A stretch of DNA of 14,560 nucleotides from an uncultured Bacteroidales bacterium (GCA_937899055.1 CALBPX010000105.1:1-14560), one strand, 5' to 3'; positions 1-7,813 are shown, numbered from the stretch's first letter. Program-made: numbers and translations. The notes: generated from the sequence alone by a model not told the origin.

Positions 1-1023
1 ATCGCTGAGTATCTTTCTGACATCATCGGGCCCAATTCTCTCAAAATCGTCTTCTACCGGCGTAATTATCAGGCCCCCCATTTCCACGCAGGCAGGAGAC
101 ACCGTAAAATGCCCTTCGCCCTGAGCCGTATAGCACTCCGGACGGAGTTCCCCGCGTGCAAAAAGGGCTATTTTCCAAAGGCCCTTGTCGTACCATGTGA
201 GGATGTTCATCATAGGCTCCCACATGCCGCCTTCCTGAAATACATTCATGTCGGAAGATACGATATCGTCCGGGTCAAAGCGTCCGTCGCCCCTTCCGGT
301 CAGCGCAGAAAGTATGGTGTATATCTTTCCAAGATACAGTATGGCCTTTTTTACACTGGCTACTTCTATCAGGAACGCTCCCCTGGCATAATCGGTCAGA
401 TGATAAATCCTCATGTAGTTGGCAGAGGCCGCAGCCCCGGCCCTGATATCTGCGCCCTGGCTCAGAAGCAGCTCCTTGGCAAAGCATTCCGTAGAAGCCT
501 GAATGGGCAGAACTCCCTTGTTTCCGGCCTGAAAATGAAAATGTTCCGGAACCGATGCTCCGCTGTTGGGGCCGTTGTAGAAGACCACATAGTCATTCAG
601 GGCCCTTGCAAGCATGAGCATGTCCACCATCCTGGACGAATCAAGTTCCTGACGCGAATGCGTCCTGGACCGGATTACAAGATGCCGACGGAATATCGGA
701 TAAGGATTTACCTGAACCGCATAGTCTGTGGTTACTCCCATGAACTTGATACCCTCCTGCTCCTTAGGCCGGCCCTCCTTGCAGAAGCAGCACTTGCGCG
801 AGGCTATGGTCTGGGCGTCTATCTTGGCGGTGGAAGACATCATTCGCTGAGGATTGAACTGAACCGACAGCATCAGGGGCTTGCCCTTGGCAGAAACATT
901 TCCGTCAAAGGCAAAGCTGCGGAGGTGCACCTTGTCCAAAGCGGCATAGTTCTCCCTTGCCAGGGGCCATCTTTCAAACTGGTCAGCAAAAAGACGGTCC
1001 AGAGCTGCCTTGTTCAGAACCAT
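1..1023 (-). CDS. DUF4922 / GalT-like (HIT superfamily) protein, 3' end cut by window edge
   Basis: The reading frame is open for 341 codons from an ATG at 1023 to the window edge, so the C-terminus is missing. Residues 161-165 read HFHFQ, the HxHxQ catalytic signature of the GalT/Apa2/GDP-L-galactose phosphorylase branch of the HIT superfamily, preceded by a typical YNGPNSGAS run (149-157). A CCFC cluster (78-81) and NPYPIFRRH (106-114) also match that fold. Family knowledge suggests nucleotidyl transfer or nucleotide-sugar phosphorolysis; the substrate is not known to me. I recall this family as Bacteroidota DUF4922, sometimes followed by a SpoIID/LytB-like part, which cannot be seen here. 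It starts 21 nt after the stop of the upstream glycosyltransferase and is in frame with that stop codon; a GTG at 1041 is an alternative start. The operon arrangement suggests a shared glycan or cell-wall role (inference). Confidence 0.8.
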   Translation of the reverse strand, partial: MVLNKAALDRLFADQFERWPLARENYAALDKVHLRSFAFDGNVSAKGKPLMLSVQFNPQRMMSSTAKIDAQTIASRKCCFCKEGRPKEQEGIKFMGVTTDYAVQVNPYPIFRRHLVIRSRTHSRQELDSSRMVDMLMLARALNDYVVFYNGPNSGASVPEHFHFQAGNKGVLPIQASTECFAKELLLSQGADIRAGAAASANYMRIYHLTDYARGAFLIEVASVKKAILYLGKIYTILSALTGRGDGRFDPDDIVSSDMNVFQEGGMWEPMMNILTWYDKGLWKIALFARGELRPECYTAQGEGHFTVSPACVEMGGLIITPVEDDFERIGPDDVRKILSD

Positions 1024-1044
1024 GTTGCCGAATGATGCCACTGC

Positions 1045-2478
1045 CTATTTCTTCTTAGCGTTCAGAGCGATGCGGGCCTCAAGCTCCCATGTGCGGATGC
1101 GGTCCTTGTAGGTATTGTTCATATTCTCCTTTTCTACGCTCAGCGATGCATCTGAGTTTTCTTCGTGACGGCGGCAGAAGTAGAGAACGTCGTAGATACG
1201 GCCTATCTGGTAACGGCGGCTGATTGCAAGCCCTACGGCATAATCCTCTCCGTAGTTGACGTTGGGGAACATCACCTTGCGGGCAACCGGAGTAAAGAAG
1301 GCCCTCGGAGCACCCAGACCATTGATACGCAGAGCGTTGTTGCGTCCGTTTTCGGGAGTCCATTCGCGGTGATCCACCTTTCCGGGAGGCAGCATCTGAA
1401 GGTTGATATCGGTGAGCATATAGCTTCCAATAACCATGGCGCACTTCTGTGCATAGAAAGCTTCTACAACCTTCTGCAGTGTGTTCTCGTCTGAATATAC
1501 ATCGTCCGAGTCCAGCTGAACGGCAAACCTTCCGCACTTAGGATGATTGAGGGCCATGTTCCATGCACCGCCTACGCCTATATCCTTGCGGGTAGGAATC
1601 ACATGTACCAGACGCTTGTCCTTGATAGATTTGATTACTTCAGTAGTGCCGTCCCAGGAATGGCATCTTGGGCCGTTCTCAACTACAATCACATTGAACT
1701 TGAAGTTGGTCTTCTGAGCCAGTGCGCTGTCTATTGCATCCTTGATTGTCTTTACGCGGTTGAGTACCGGAATTACTACAGATGCCTCATACTCAAACTT
1801 TTCTCTTGAGAACTGAACCTTGGGAAATACCGGAGCAAGATATCCGCCTATGTCCTTAAGATGCTGGGTGCAGCACTTTTCCATTTCTACCTGAACCTCA
1901 CGGTTGCGGGGATCAACATAGTCAAAGAGCTTTTCGCCGGTTTTGCGGGTGTCTTCCTCAATTTCCGAGTAGAGATACTCGTTGATGTGCACAAGACGGC
2001 CCTTCTGGCTGACCTTTAGCCTCAGGTCATACAGCGCCGCAAACTTGTAGTCTGTATTCATCTTCCTTACGGCAGCCTTAAGGGCAGATGCCTTGTAAAG
2101 CAGAACGCTTCCAAAGTCAAAATCGTTGCGCAGGCTTCCTGTCTGATAATCTATGACCGGTTTGTTGGTCCTTTGGCCGTCCATGAATGCATAGTGGTCT
2201 GCATAGAGCATTGCCGCACCCGTTGCTCCTGCAACTTCAACCATTCTTTCAAGAGCCAGATAGCCAAGGCTCAGGGTTGTCTGCTTAGTGTATATGAGCA
2301 CAAAGTCGCAGTCTGCATTTTCCGCAACCTTGCGCATGGTGGCGGTCACAGCCAGAGGCTCCTTCTTGGCGTCCAATGTTATAATCTTGTTAACCAGAGC
2401 ACTTTCCTTGAGGCTCTTCACAGTCTTTTCCACCTGTTTCTTTGAGGTGAAAGGAACAAAACAATTGATCTTAGTCAT
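1045..2478 (-). CDS. Two-module GT-A (GT2-like) glycosyltransferase
   Basis: A 477-residue cytoplasmic protein with no signal peptide or obvious membrane segment. The C-terminal module (about 230-440) is a regular GT2 domain: SVVIPVLNR (233-241), the metal and nucleotide-sugar binding motif DSDD (323-326), and a GED catalytic-base region (410-412). The N-terminal module (1-190) starts like a GT-A fold (INCFVPF), has an LERMVEVAG helix and a YADHY segment (92-96) where a DxD would sit, but lacks a clean DxD, so it may be a degenerate or regulatory GT domain. This architecture is familiar from Bacteroidota, where it is found next to DUF4922 genes. The donor and acceptor sugars cannot be read from sequence. 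It is the first gene of the operon with the DUF4922 gene; a promoter match lies at 2532-2562. Confidence 0.85.
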   Translation of the reverse strand: MTKINCFVPFTSKKQVEKTVKSLKESALVNKIITLDAKKEPLAVTATMRKVAENADCDFVLIYTKQTTLSLGYLALERMVEVAGATGAAMLYADHYAFMDGQRTNKPVIDYQTGSLRNDFDFGSVLLYKASALKAAVRKMNTDYKFAALYDLRLKVSQKGRLVHINEYLYSEIEEDTRKTGEKLFDYVDPRNREVQVEMEKCCTQHLKDIGGYLAPVFPKVQFSREKFEYEASVVIPVLNRVKTIKDAIDSALAQKTNFKFNVIVVENGPRCHSWDGTTEVIKSIKDKRLVHVIPTRKDIGVGGAWNMALNHPKCGRFAVQLDSDDVYSDENTLQKVVEAFYAQKCAMVIGSYMLTDINLQMLPPGKVDHREWTPENGRNNALRINGLGAPRAFFTPVARKVMFPNVNYGEDYAVGLAISRRYQIGRIYDVLYFCRRHEENSDASLSVEKENMNNTYKDRIRTWELEARIALNAKKK

Positions 2479-2531
2479 AGTATCTGATTTATAATTATTA
2501 TCTGCTGAGTCCGGTTAAAAAATAAAACTTT

Positions 2532-2562
2532 CAAAGATAACAAAAATAATCGGGAACCGAAA
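2532..2562 (-). promoter_or_regulatory. Bacteroidota-type promoter for the glycosyltransferase/DUF4922 operon
   Basis: Read on the minus strand, TATCTTTG (2539-2532) fits the -7 element TAnnTTTG. It lies exactly 19 nt downstream of TTTC (2562-2559), one mismatch from the -33 element TTTG. The transcript would begin near 2526 and leave a leader of about 48 nt without a Shine-Dalgarno sequence. Confidence 0.55.
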
Positions 2563-2586
2563 CACCGCTGCTTGTACGCAAATGTC

Positions 2587-2594
2587 TATATTTG
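2587..2594 (+). promoter_or_regulatory. -7 element (TATATTTG) for the M1 aminopeptidase
   Basis: TATATTTG is a full match to TAnnTTTG, 28 nt before the chosen ATG. No good -33 TTTG lies at the usual 19-nt spacing, so this is weaker than the porin and tRNA promoters. Together with 2532-2562 it makes the 143-nt gap a divergent promoter region. The match also overlaps a TTG (2592) that could be misread as the start codon. Confidence 0.45.
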
Positions 2595-2621
2595 TATCTG
2601 TTCAAAAGCATTCCAATCAAA

Positions 2622-5417
2622 ATGAAAAAGACGCTGATTCTTCTTCTGGCTCTGGCCTCCTCCACAGCCGCAACCTGCATTGCCGCCCCAGCCGGCGAGC
2701 CCGTTCCCGTAGAGGCAGGTGTAAGCAAGGCTCTTGCAACCCTCAGGGCCTCACAGCTGAAAGACATACTATATCATCTGCACATAACAGTACCCGAAGA
2801 CAAAGACCAGAAGGTTACCGGCATCCTGGTTTTGGACTTCAATTACAATCGTCCTTATTCTGAAGAAGACTTGCAGATAGATTTCTGCGGAACCCTCCAG
2901 ACCGGAGCGGACGGCAAGGTCAGCGTCAGAATCGGAAACCGCAACATTAAGGCTGAATATCTGAACGAACATATAGTCATTCCGCACAAGGAGCTGAAAA
3001 ATGGGGCAAATCGCATAGAAATCCGGTTCCAAAGTTCCGACAAATCGCTCAACCGCCGCCAGAACTTCATGTACACCCTGTTTGTTCCTGCAAATGCCAG
3101 ATATGCCTTCCCCTGTTTTGACCAGCCGGACCTGAAAGCCCGGTTTGAACTCAGCCTCAACATTCCAAAAAACTGGAAAGCAGTCAGCGCAGGAAAACAG
3201 GTCCAAAAATCATGGAAAGAAACCACCGTTGGACAAAGCCTCAAAAGGCAACCCGATACAGGCACAAAGGATGTAATCTTTGAAAATACGGGCCATATTC
3301 CAACCTATCTGTTTTCTTTTGTTGCCGGAGAATTTGAGGAATACACCGGCATCCGCAGCGGTGTTGAATTCAAGATCCTGCACCGCCAGAAAGACTCCGC
3401 CAAACTTGCACAGCTGCCACAGATAACGGAGCAGATCCTCCACTCCGTAAAGTGGATGGAAGACTACACCGGCATACCGTTTCCGTTTTCCAAACTGGAC
3501 TTTGCTGTACTGCCCGGCTACCAGTTCGGCGGCATGGAACATATAGGAGCCATCCAGTTCACCGACAGGAGAATATTTCTGGAACCAAACCCCACTCAGG
3601 ATCAGCTGCTTTCCAGAGCTGAACTCATAGCCCACGAAGTTTCCCACATGTGGTTCGGAGACCTTGTGACCATGAAATGGTTCGACGATGTGTGGACCAA
3701 GGAAGTGTTTGCCAACTATATGGCTTCCATGATTGTTTCCGAGCAGTTTCCGGAAGTCAACCACAGCCTTGACTTTATCCGCAACTACCATATTCCGGCC
3801 TTGGAAGAAGACCGCACAGACGGCTCCCACCCGATTGCCCAAAGCCTTGATAACCTGAAAGATGCCGGCCTGCTCTACGGAAACATCATCTACAAGAAAG
3901 CCCCCATCGTGATGAAAAAACTCAATCAGCTGATGGGAGACGGTCCATTCAGAAGCGGCCTCCAAAAATACCTCAAGGCTTACTCCTACTCCAACGCCAC
4001 ATGGGACAACCTGATAGATATCCTCAGCCTTGAAGTTCCGCAGGCAGACCTCAAGACTTTCTCCCAGAACTGGGTTAAGGAAAGAGGATGCCCTACCGTA
4101 ATCACCAGCATGTCCGAGGGCCGGCTCACCGTCCGGCAGCTGGACTTCCAGGGAACCCAAACCTACAGGCAACTGCTTGCAGACATAACGGGTAAGCAAC
4201 AGCAGGAAAGAAACATAGTCTGGCCGCAAAACATCAGCTATGCCAACGATGACGGAAATGCTTACGGCAGATTCCTTCTGAATAAGGCAGAGTTTGAAAA
4301 GATTGATTGGACGGCCTGCTCAGACCAGACCTGTCTTTCATTCCTCATCAACATCTATGAGAACGCCCTGATGAAAGACACACATGCCTCAGATGCCCTG
4401 AGAGACACACCTGCACCAGAAGCCCTGAGAGACACACCTGCGCCAGATGCCCTGATGGGAACCATTTCTGCATCAGAAGCGTTTGACCTCATTGTCACAA
4501 GTCTTTATTCGCTGAAGAACCAGCTTGTGATAAGTTCGGCCCTGGACTTTGCCTCATCGCTGATGAGTATTGAAAAAATTGATTCTGCACAGGCAAAGTT
4601 GCAGGAAGTGGCAGAAACCCATCCGATAAAAGAATGCCGGCAGAAAGCCTTGAGGATACTCATCCGCAAGGCCACAGACAAAGACATCGTTGAACACCTC
4701 TACGACATCTGGAAACAACAGAAAGACACCCTGCTGAACCAGACAGACTACATAAACCTTTCATATCAGCTGGCGCTGCGCTACCCCGAAAAGTGGAAGG
4801 AAATTCTGGACAGACAACTTTCCAGGATAAGTTCTCAGGACAAACGGACAGAGTTTGAGTTCGTGAGCCGCTTCTGCACTCCGGACAAGAAGCAGCAAGA
4901 TGAATTGTTTGCCTTACTCCTTGAACCCCAGAACCGTAAAGTAGAACCTTGGACACTGAGTGCACTCTCACTTCTGAACCATCCACTCAGAGAGCCAGAA
5001 AGCAACCGCTTCATACGCCCTGCATTGGACAAGCTGCTCGAAGTTCAGCAGACAGGAGATATCTTCTTTCCAAAAAGCTGGTGCTCATCGCTGCTCTCCG
5101 GCCACAGAAGCCCACAGGCCAGACAGATTCTTCTGGACTATCTGAAAGAACAGTTCCAACTCCAGCAACAACCAACCACCAACCACACCACCTCCTCCTC
5201 GGCCACAGCCGCCAATGCCAGTTCCACAACCACCAACCCAACATCCGCCTCGGCTACAACCACCTACTCCACATCCGCCACAACCAGCCACTCCACCTCA
5301 GCCACAGCCAACCACTCCACCTCCGGCTCAACCACCTGCTCCGCCACCCCGGTACCCCAGCCGCTGCTGAACAAACTGCTGATGTCCGGCTACTTCCTTC
5401 TGAACATTTCAGACTGA
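2622..5417 (+). CDS. Secreted M1-family zinc aminopeptidase with low-complexity insertions
   Basis: A 931-residue exported metallopeptidase that should remove N-terminal amino acids from peptides in the periplasm or at the cell surface. The start is the ATG at 2622, because it opens a signal peptide (MKKTLILLLALASS, cleavage near residue 22); a TTG at 2592 would put ten extra residues in front of it. The M1 hallmarks are complete: substrate-anchoring GGMEH (303-307, the Bacteroidota form of GAMEN), zinc motif HEVSH (338-342) followed 18 residues later by E361, and catalytic Tyr424 in GNIIYKK. The C-terminal helical region is interrupted by four 9-residue repeats (586-621) and by a 62-residue Ser/Thr-rich stretch (851-912), after which a helix-like end (PLLNKLLMSGYFLLN) resumes. 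It converges on the porin gene with 82 nt between stops. Substrate range is unknown. Confidence 0.92.
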   Translation: MKKTLILLLALASSTAATCIAAPAGEPVPVEAGVSKALATLRASQLKDILYHLHITVPEDKDQKVTGILVLDFNYNRPYSEEDLQIDFCGTLQTGADGKVSVRIGNRNIKAEYLNEHIVIPHKELKNGANRIEIRFQSSDKSLNRRQNFMYTLFVPANARYAFPCFDQPDLKARFELSLNIPKNWKAVSAGKQVQKSWKETTVGQSLKRQPDTGTKDVIFENTGHIPTYLFSFVAGEFEEYTGIRSGVEFKILHRQKDSAKLAQLPQITEQILHSVKWMEDYTGIPFPFSKLDFAVLPGYQFGGMEHIGAIQFTDRRIFLEPNPTQDQLLSRAELIAHEVSHMWFGDLVTMKWFDDVWTKEVFANYMASMIVSEQFPEVNHSLDFIRNYHIPALEEDRTDGSHPIAQSLDNLKDAGLLYGNIIYKKAPIVMKKLNQLMGDGPFRSGLQKYLKAYSYSNATWDNLIDILSLEVPQADLKTFSQNWVKERGCPTVITSMSEGRLTVRQLDFQGTQTYRQLLADITGKQQQERNIVWPQNISYANDDGNAYGRFLLNKAEFEKIDWTACSDQTCLSFLINIYENALMKDTHASDALRDTPAPEALRDTPAPDALMGTISASEAFDLIVTSLYSLKNQLVISSALDFASSLMSIEKIDSAQAKLQEVAETHPIKECRQKALRILIRKATDKDIVEHLYDIWKQQKDTLLNQTDYINLSYQLALRYPEKWKEILDRQLSRISSQDKRTEFEFVSRFCTPDKKQQDELFALLLEPQNRKVEPWTLSALSLLNHPLREPESNRFIRPALDKLLEVQQTGDIFFPKSWCSSLLSGHRSPQARQILLDYLKEQFQLQQQPTTNHTTSSSATAANASSTTTNPTSASATTTYSTSATTSHSTSATANHSTSGSTTCSATPVPQPLLNKLLMSGYFLLNISD
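4377..4484 (+). repeat. Four in-frame 27-bp tandem repeats inside the M1 peptidase gene
   Basis: Four 27-bp units encode DTHASDALR, DTPAPEALR, DTPAPDALM and GTISASEAF. Units two and three are nearly identical in DNA; the first and last have drifted. They insert a Pro/Ala/Asp linker in the C-terminal helical region. The 27-bp period keeps the frame, so copy number could vary without breaking the protein. Confidence 0.8.
5172..5357 (+). repeat. Ser/Thr-rich low-complexity segment near the M1 peptidase C-terminus
   Basis: This encodes residues 851-912, almost only Thr, Ser, Ala, Asn and His, with recurring units such as STSAT, NHSTS and TTTS. The coding strand is strongly C/A-rich with degenerate short repeats (for example ccactccacctc). 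It sits between recognisable protein on both sides. It may be a flexible or glycosylated linker, but it lacks the Asp-Ser/Thr motif used by the known Bacteroides O-glycosylation system. Confidence 0.7.
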
Positions 5418-5499
5418 AAGCCCACGGTCAAGGCCGTGAAGCCCTGAGAGAGAATTTAGTAAACAGAAAAAATGTAAAGATTCCTGCGGCAAGGGCGTC

Positions 5500-6621
5500 T
5501 TAGAACTTGTAAGACAACTGCAGATATATGCAGTTCTTGTCCTGGAAGCCACCGTTAAGCTGACGGTATGTGTAGTTGAGCTTCAGATCCACATTCTTCA
5601 ACGGAGCATAGGTAATACCTGCGGTATAGTCCATCTCGTTGATTTTCTTGGAATCAACATCCTCATCCATATAGTCGTACCTTGCTACAACCTGCCAATG
5701 ATTCGCAATGTTTGCGCCGGCTGCAAAATAGCCGCCGGCACTGTTCATGGTCTTAAGAAGATTGTCGGTCTTGCCGGCGATGAATTCAGACCTTACAAAT
5801 CCACGGTAGTCCGTGTAATCAAAGCCGCCGCCATAGCGGTACATCTGCAAATATTTGCTTGCATCCTGCGGCTCATAAGTCTGAGTTGCATCATAAAATG
5901 TAGGATAAGCACCCTCGCCCCTCTGGAAATATCCGAATACAGACAGAGGCTTTATGGGGTTGATAATCAGACGGCCTACAATGTCCTTGCTCTTGTTGTC
6001 GTCCGTTGTGTTGAGCTTATAGCCGTTGAATACAGCCAGCTCATAGTTGATTATGCTGAAGCCGTCTCTGTGCAGGGCGCTTCCCAAAAATTCAAATCCC
6101 AGGTCTCGTCCGGCATTTGACAGGCCGCAGACATCCTGTTCGCTCATTCTTGCAAGCCTCTGGACTGCAAGAGCGTAATTTGCAAACTCCAAGCTGACCG
6201 GACTTCTTTCTGAGTTCTCAAAAGTCAGCGGGCTCTTGAACTGTCCGAACTTTATTCCAAACTCCTTGATTGGCTTGTAGGTTATAAAAGCGTCTATCAG
6301 CTTTGGGGTGCCGGCAAAAGCAGCCTGAACTTTGTAGTCAACGGTTCCGTAGTCGCCCTTGTAGAGATTTCCTACAAAGGTGATGTTCACATGATTGATT
6401 TTGAAGGTAGAAGTTCCTGCATCGTTCCAGTTGTATCCTCCTACTACATATCCGCTCGGAGATATGTAACGGCTAATCTTGTCCCAAGATGCCGTTCTGG
6501 TTTTTACCGTGTTTTCAAGAGAAGCCACCCTCTCCTCCAAAGTCTTCTGGCTGTTATCATTCTGAGCCTGTGCAAATCCGCAAATCAGCAGCGCCAGAGC
6601 TGCTACAAAAAGTTTTCTCAT
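5500..6621 (-). CDS. Outer-membrane porin, OprO/OprP-type
   Basis: A 373-residue outer-membrane beta-barrel that should let small, probably anionic, solutes through the outer membrane. It has a type I signal peptide (MRKLFVAALALLICGFAQAQ), then a short coiled-coil-like stretch (LEERVASLENTV, 28-39) and a barrel of alternating strands ending in the aromatic YLQLSYKF, the C-terminal signal for barrel insertion. GQFKSPLTFENSERS (126-140) and a later NPIKPLSVFGYFQRG are typical of the phosphate-selective porin O/P family. The family name comes from Pseudomonas; selectivity for phosphate in Bacteroidota members is not shown by sequence. The gene is monocistronic, with a strong promoter at 6680-6710. 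No clear terminator was found in the 82-nt convergent gap to the peptidase gene. Confidence 0.85.
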   Translation of the reverse strand: MRKLFVAALALLICGFAQAQNDNSQKTLEERVASLENTVKTRTASWDKISRYISPSGYVVGGYNWNDAGTSTFKINHVNITFVGNLYKGDYGTVDYKVQAAFAGTPKLIDAFITYKPIKEFGIKFGQFKSPLTFENSERSPVSLEFANYALAVQRLARMSEQDVCGLSNAGRDLGFEFLGSALHRDGFSIINYELAVFNGYKLNTTDDNKSKDIVGRLIINPIKPLSVFGYFQRGEGAYPTFYDATQTYEPQDASKYLQMYRYGGGFDYTDYRGFVRSEFIAGKTDNLLKTMNSAGGYFAAGANIANHWQVVARYDYMDEDVDSKKINEMDYTAGITYAPLKNVDLKLNYTYRQLNGGFQDKNCIYLQLSYKF

Positions 6622-6679
6622 AAGTATTTATTTAATTATTCTTTGTCCAAAATGTGCGGCAACCTTTATCGCCGAGATG

Positions 6680-6710
6680 CAAATATAAAAAAATATTACA
6701 TTAGTACAAA
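6680..6710 (-). promoter_or_regulatory. Consensus Bacteroidota promoter for the porin gene
   Basis: On the minus strand TTTG (6710-6707), a 19-nt spacer, and TATATTTG (6687-6680) match the Bacteroidota -33/-7 consensus without mismatch. The expected start near 6674 leaves a leader of about 52 nt. Confidence 0.75.
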
Positions 6711-6780
6711 TACGGATAGTACACTATTTTACCATTTTAGGGGTTTTTGCAAAATGTCCATTGGACCGAAAATGTAGTTG

Positions 6781-6825
6781 ATAAAGAAAAACGGCACAAC
6801 TGATTATCATCAAGTTATGCCGTTT
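6781..6825 (-). terminator. Rho-independent terminator of the tRNA-Ile/tRNA-Ala unit
   Basis: Two 12-nt arms (6789-6800 and 6814-6825) pair with a single mismatch around a 13-nt loop. On the minus strand the stem is followed by a U-rich run (TTTTTCTTTAT). It begins 7 nt after the tRNA-Ala gene, so it ends that transcript. Confidence 0.8.
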
Positions 6826-6831
6826 CTTTTG

Positions 6832-6905
6832 TGGAGAACAAGGGAGTCGAACCCTTGACCCCCTGCTTGCAAAGCAGGTGCTCTAGCCAACTGAGCTAGT
6901 CCCCC
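6832..6905 (-). tRNA. tRNA-Ala (anticodon UGC)
   Basis: A complete cloverleaf can be folded. The acceptor is GGGGGAC with GTTCTCC (two G-U pairs), the D-stem is GCTC/GAGC, the anticodon stem is CCTGC/GCAGG with loop TTTGCAA (anticodon TGC), and the T-loop is GGTTCGACTCC. The discriminator is A and the 3' CCA is not encoded. It lies 6 nt downstream of tRNA-Ile in the same transcript. Confidence 0.95.
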
Positions 6906-6911
6906 AATTTG

Positions 6912-6986
6912 TAGGCCCGCGCGGATTTGAACCGCGGACCCCCACATTATCAGTGTGGTGCTCTAACCAAACTGAGCTACGAGCCT
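6912..6986 (-). tRNA. tRNA-Ile (anticodon GAU)
   Basis: A complete cloverleaf can be folded. The acceptor is AGGCTCG with CGGGCCT, the anticodon stem is CCACA/TGTGG with loop CTGATAA (anticodon GAT), and the T-loop is GGTTCAAATCC. The discriminator is A and CCA is not encoded. It is the first gene of a two-tRNA transcript with its own promoter (7041-7071). The order Ile then Ala is the same as in 16S-23S rRNA spacers, but no rRNA is next to it here. Confidence 0.95.
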
Positions 6987-7040
6987 ATATTCAATAAGTC
7001 TGTCAGATGATTTCTGACACCCACTGTTTCAATGGGGTTG

Positions 7041-7071
7041 CAAAGGTAAATGTTTTTTCCAATTGTGCAAA
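7041..7071 (-). promoter_or_regulatory. Consensus promoter for the tRNA-Ile/tRNA-Ala unit
   Basis: On the minus strand TTTG (7071-7068), a 19-nt spacer, and TACCTTTG (7048-7041) match the Bacteroidota consensus exactly. Transcription should begin near 7034, about 48 nt before the mature tRNA-Ile. Confidence 0.75.
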
Positions 7072-7098
7072 ATTTTTTTCCAAAAGTTTTAAAAAGAG

Positions 7099-7106
7099 TA
7101 TTTTTG
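7099..7106 (+). promoter_or_regulatory. -7 element (TATTTTTG) for the CHR transporter operon
   Basis: TATTTTTG fits TAnnTTTG and lies 32 nt before the ATG at 7139. At the 19-nt spacing the sequence is TTTT, three of four bases of the -33 element. It is back to back with the tRNA promoter, so the 152-nt gap holds divergent promoters. Confidence 0.45.
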
Positions 7107-7138
7107 ACACCTGTAAAGTATGTTATTCTTCAGCGATA

Positions 7139-7813
7139 ATGGATCGGATAACTCATACAGACAGTGCTAAGGTATCACTTTGGAAACTGGCTACGGTGTT
7201 CACCAAGATTGGGATGTTCACCCTTGGGGGCGGCTACGCCATGATTCCGCTGATAGACCACGAAGTGGTTCAGAAACGCAGATGGCTCGGCAGCAATGAG
7301 TTCTACGACATCCTTTCCATAGCCCAGAGCAGTCCGGGGTTGTTGATTGTGAATATCTCCATCTTTGCCGGATACCGGCTCAGAGGCCGCAAAGGCAGCG
7401 TTGCGGCAACCATCGGCAGCTGCCTTCCGTCATTTCTGATTATTCTTGCAATAGCCCTGTTCTTTGCCGGATACAGGAACAATATCTATGTAGATAAGAT
7501 TTTCAAAGGAATACGTCCGGTGGTTGTGGCCTTGATAGCCGTGCCGGTTGTTGACATGATTCAGAAGTCTCACCTCAACATCTGGCGGGCACTTCTGGCC
7601 GTAGCCACCGCAGCAGCCATCATCTTTCTTAAAGTGTCGCCGATATATATCCTGCTGGTATTTTTCGTCTGCTTTTTCTGCACCCGCTACCTGACCCGCC
7701 GGCAAAAAGCCAAGGAAGAAACTTCCGGCAAGGCAACTCAGAGTCTGAATGCAGAAACTTCCGGCACTGAATCTCCTGAAGGCTCACTTAATGAAAAGGA
7801 GGACGGCGTATGA
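7139..7813 (+). CDS. CHR-family (chromate transporter) half-protein, first subunit
   Basis: A 224-residue inner-membrane protein of the chromate ion transporter (CHR) family, short-chain type, in which two half-size proteins replace one long two-domain protein. The signatures are FTLGGGYAMIPLI (27-39), AQSSPGLLIVN (62-72) and GIRPVVVALI (124-133), with hydrophobic segments near 92-111, 126-141, 150-164 and 166-181. The ATG at 7139 is chosen over upstream in-frame starts because the family domain begins right after it and the promoter match lies at 7099-7106; a longer start would add 44 residues with no family resemblance. The tail (183-224) is hydrophilic and repeats an ETSG motif. Its stop overlaps the next start (ATGA), so the two are coupled. 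Chromate may not be the natural substrate; many family members are only annotated by homology. Confidence 0.88.
   Translation: MDRITHTDSAKVSLWKLATVFTKIGMFTLGGGYAMIPLIDHEVVQKRRWLGSNEFYDILSIAQSSPGLLIVNISIFAGYRLRGRKGSVAATIGSCLPSFLIILAIALFFAGYRNNIYVDKIFKGIRPVVVALIAVPVVDMIQKSHLNIWRALLAVATAAAIIFLKVSPIYILLVFFVCFFCTRYLTRRQKAKEETSGKATQSLNAETSGTESPEGSLNEKEDGV
7797..7802 (+). promoter_or_regulatory. Strong Shine-Dalgarno site (AGGAGG) for the second CHR subunit
   Basis: AGGAGG ends 7 nt before the ATG at 7810 and lies inside the last codons of the first subunit. Such sites are uncommon in Bacteroidota. Together with the ATGA overlap it points to coupled, balanced synthesis of both halves. Confidence 0.6.

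Noticed and set aside
109..1035. Long open frame of 308 codons on the plus strand
   Set aside because: It is the mirror of the DUF4922 gene on the minus strand, which has a clear HxHxQ motif and operon position. The plus-strand translation resembles no family.
3210..4229. Open frame of 339 codons on the minus strand inside the M1 gene
   Set aside because: The plus strand carries all M1 catalytic motifs here. The minus frame is a shadow with no recognisable domain.
5172..5357. Regular short repeats considered as a CRISPR array
   Set aside because: The repeats are degenerate, in frame, encode Ser/Thr-rich protein, and have no constant repeat and unique spacer structure.
5418..5450. Small inverted repeat (CACGG/CCGTG) after the M1 stop as a terminator
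   Set aside because: The stem is only 5 bp and no T-run follows on either strand.
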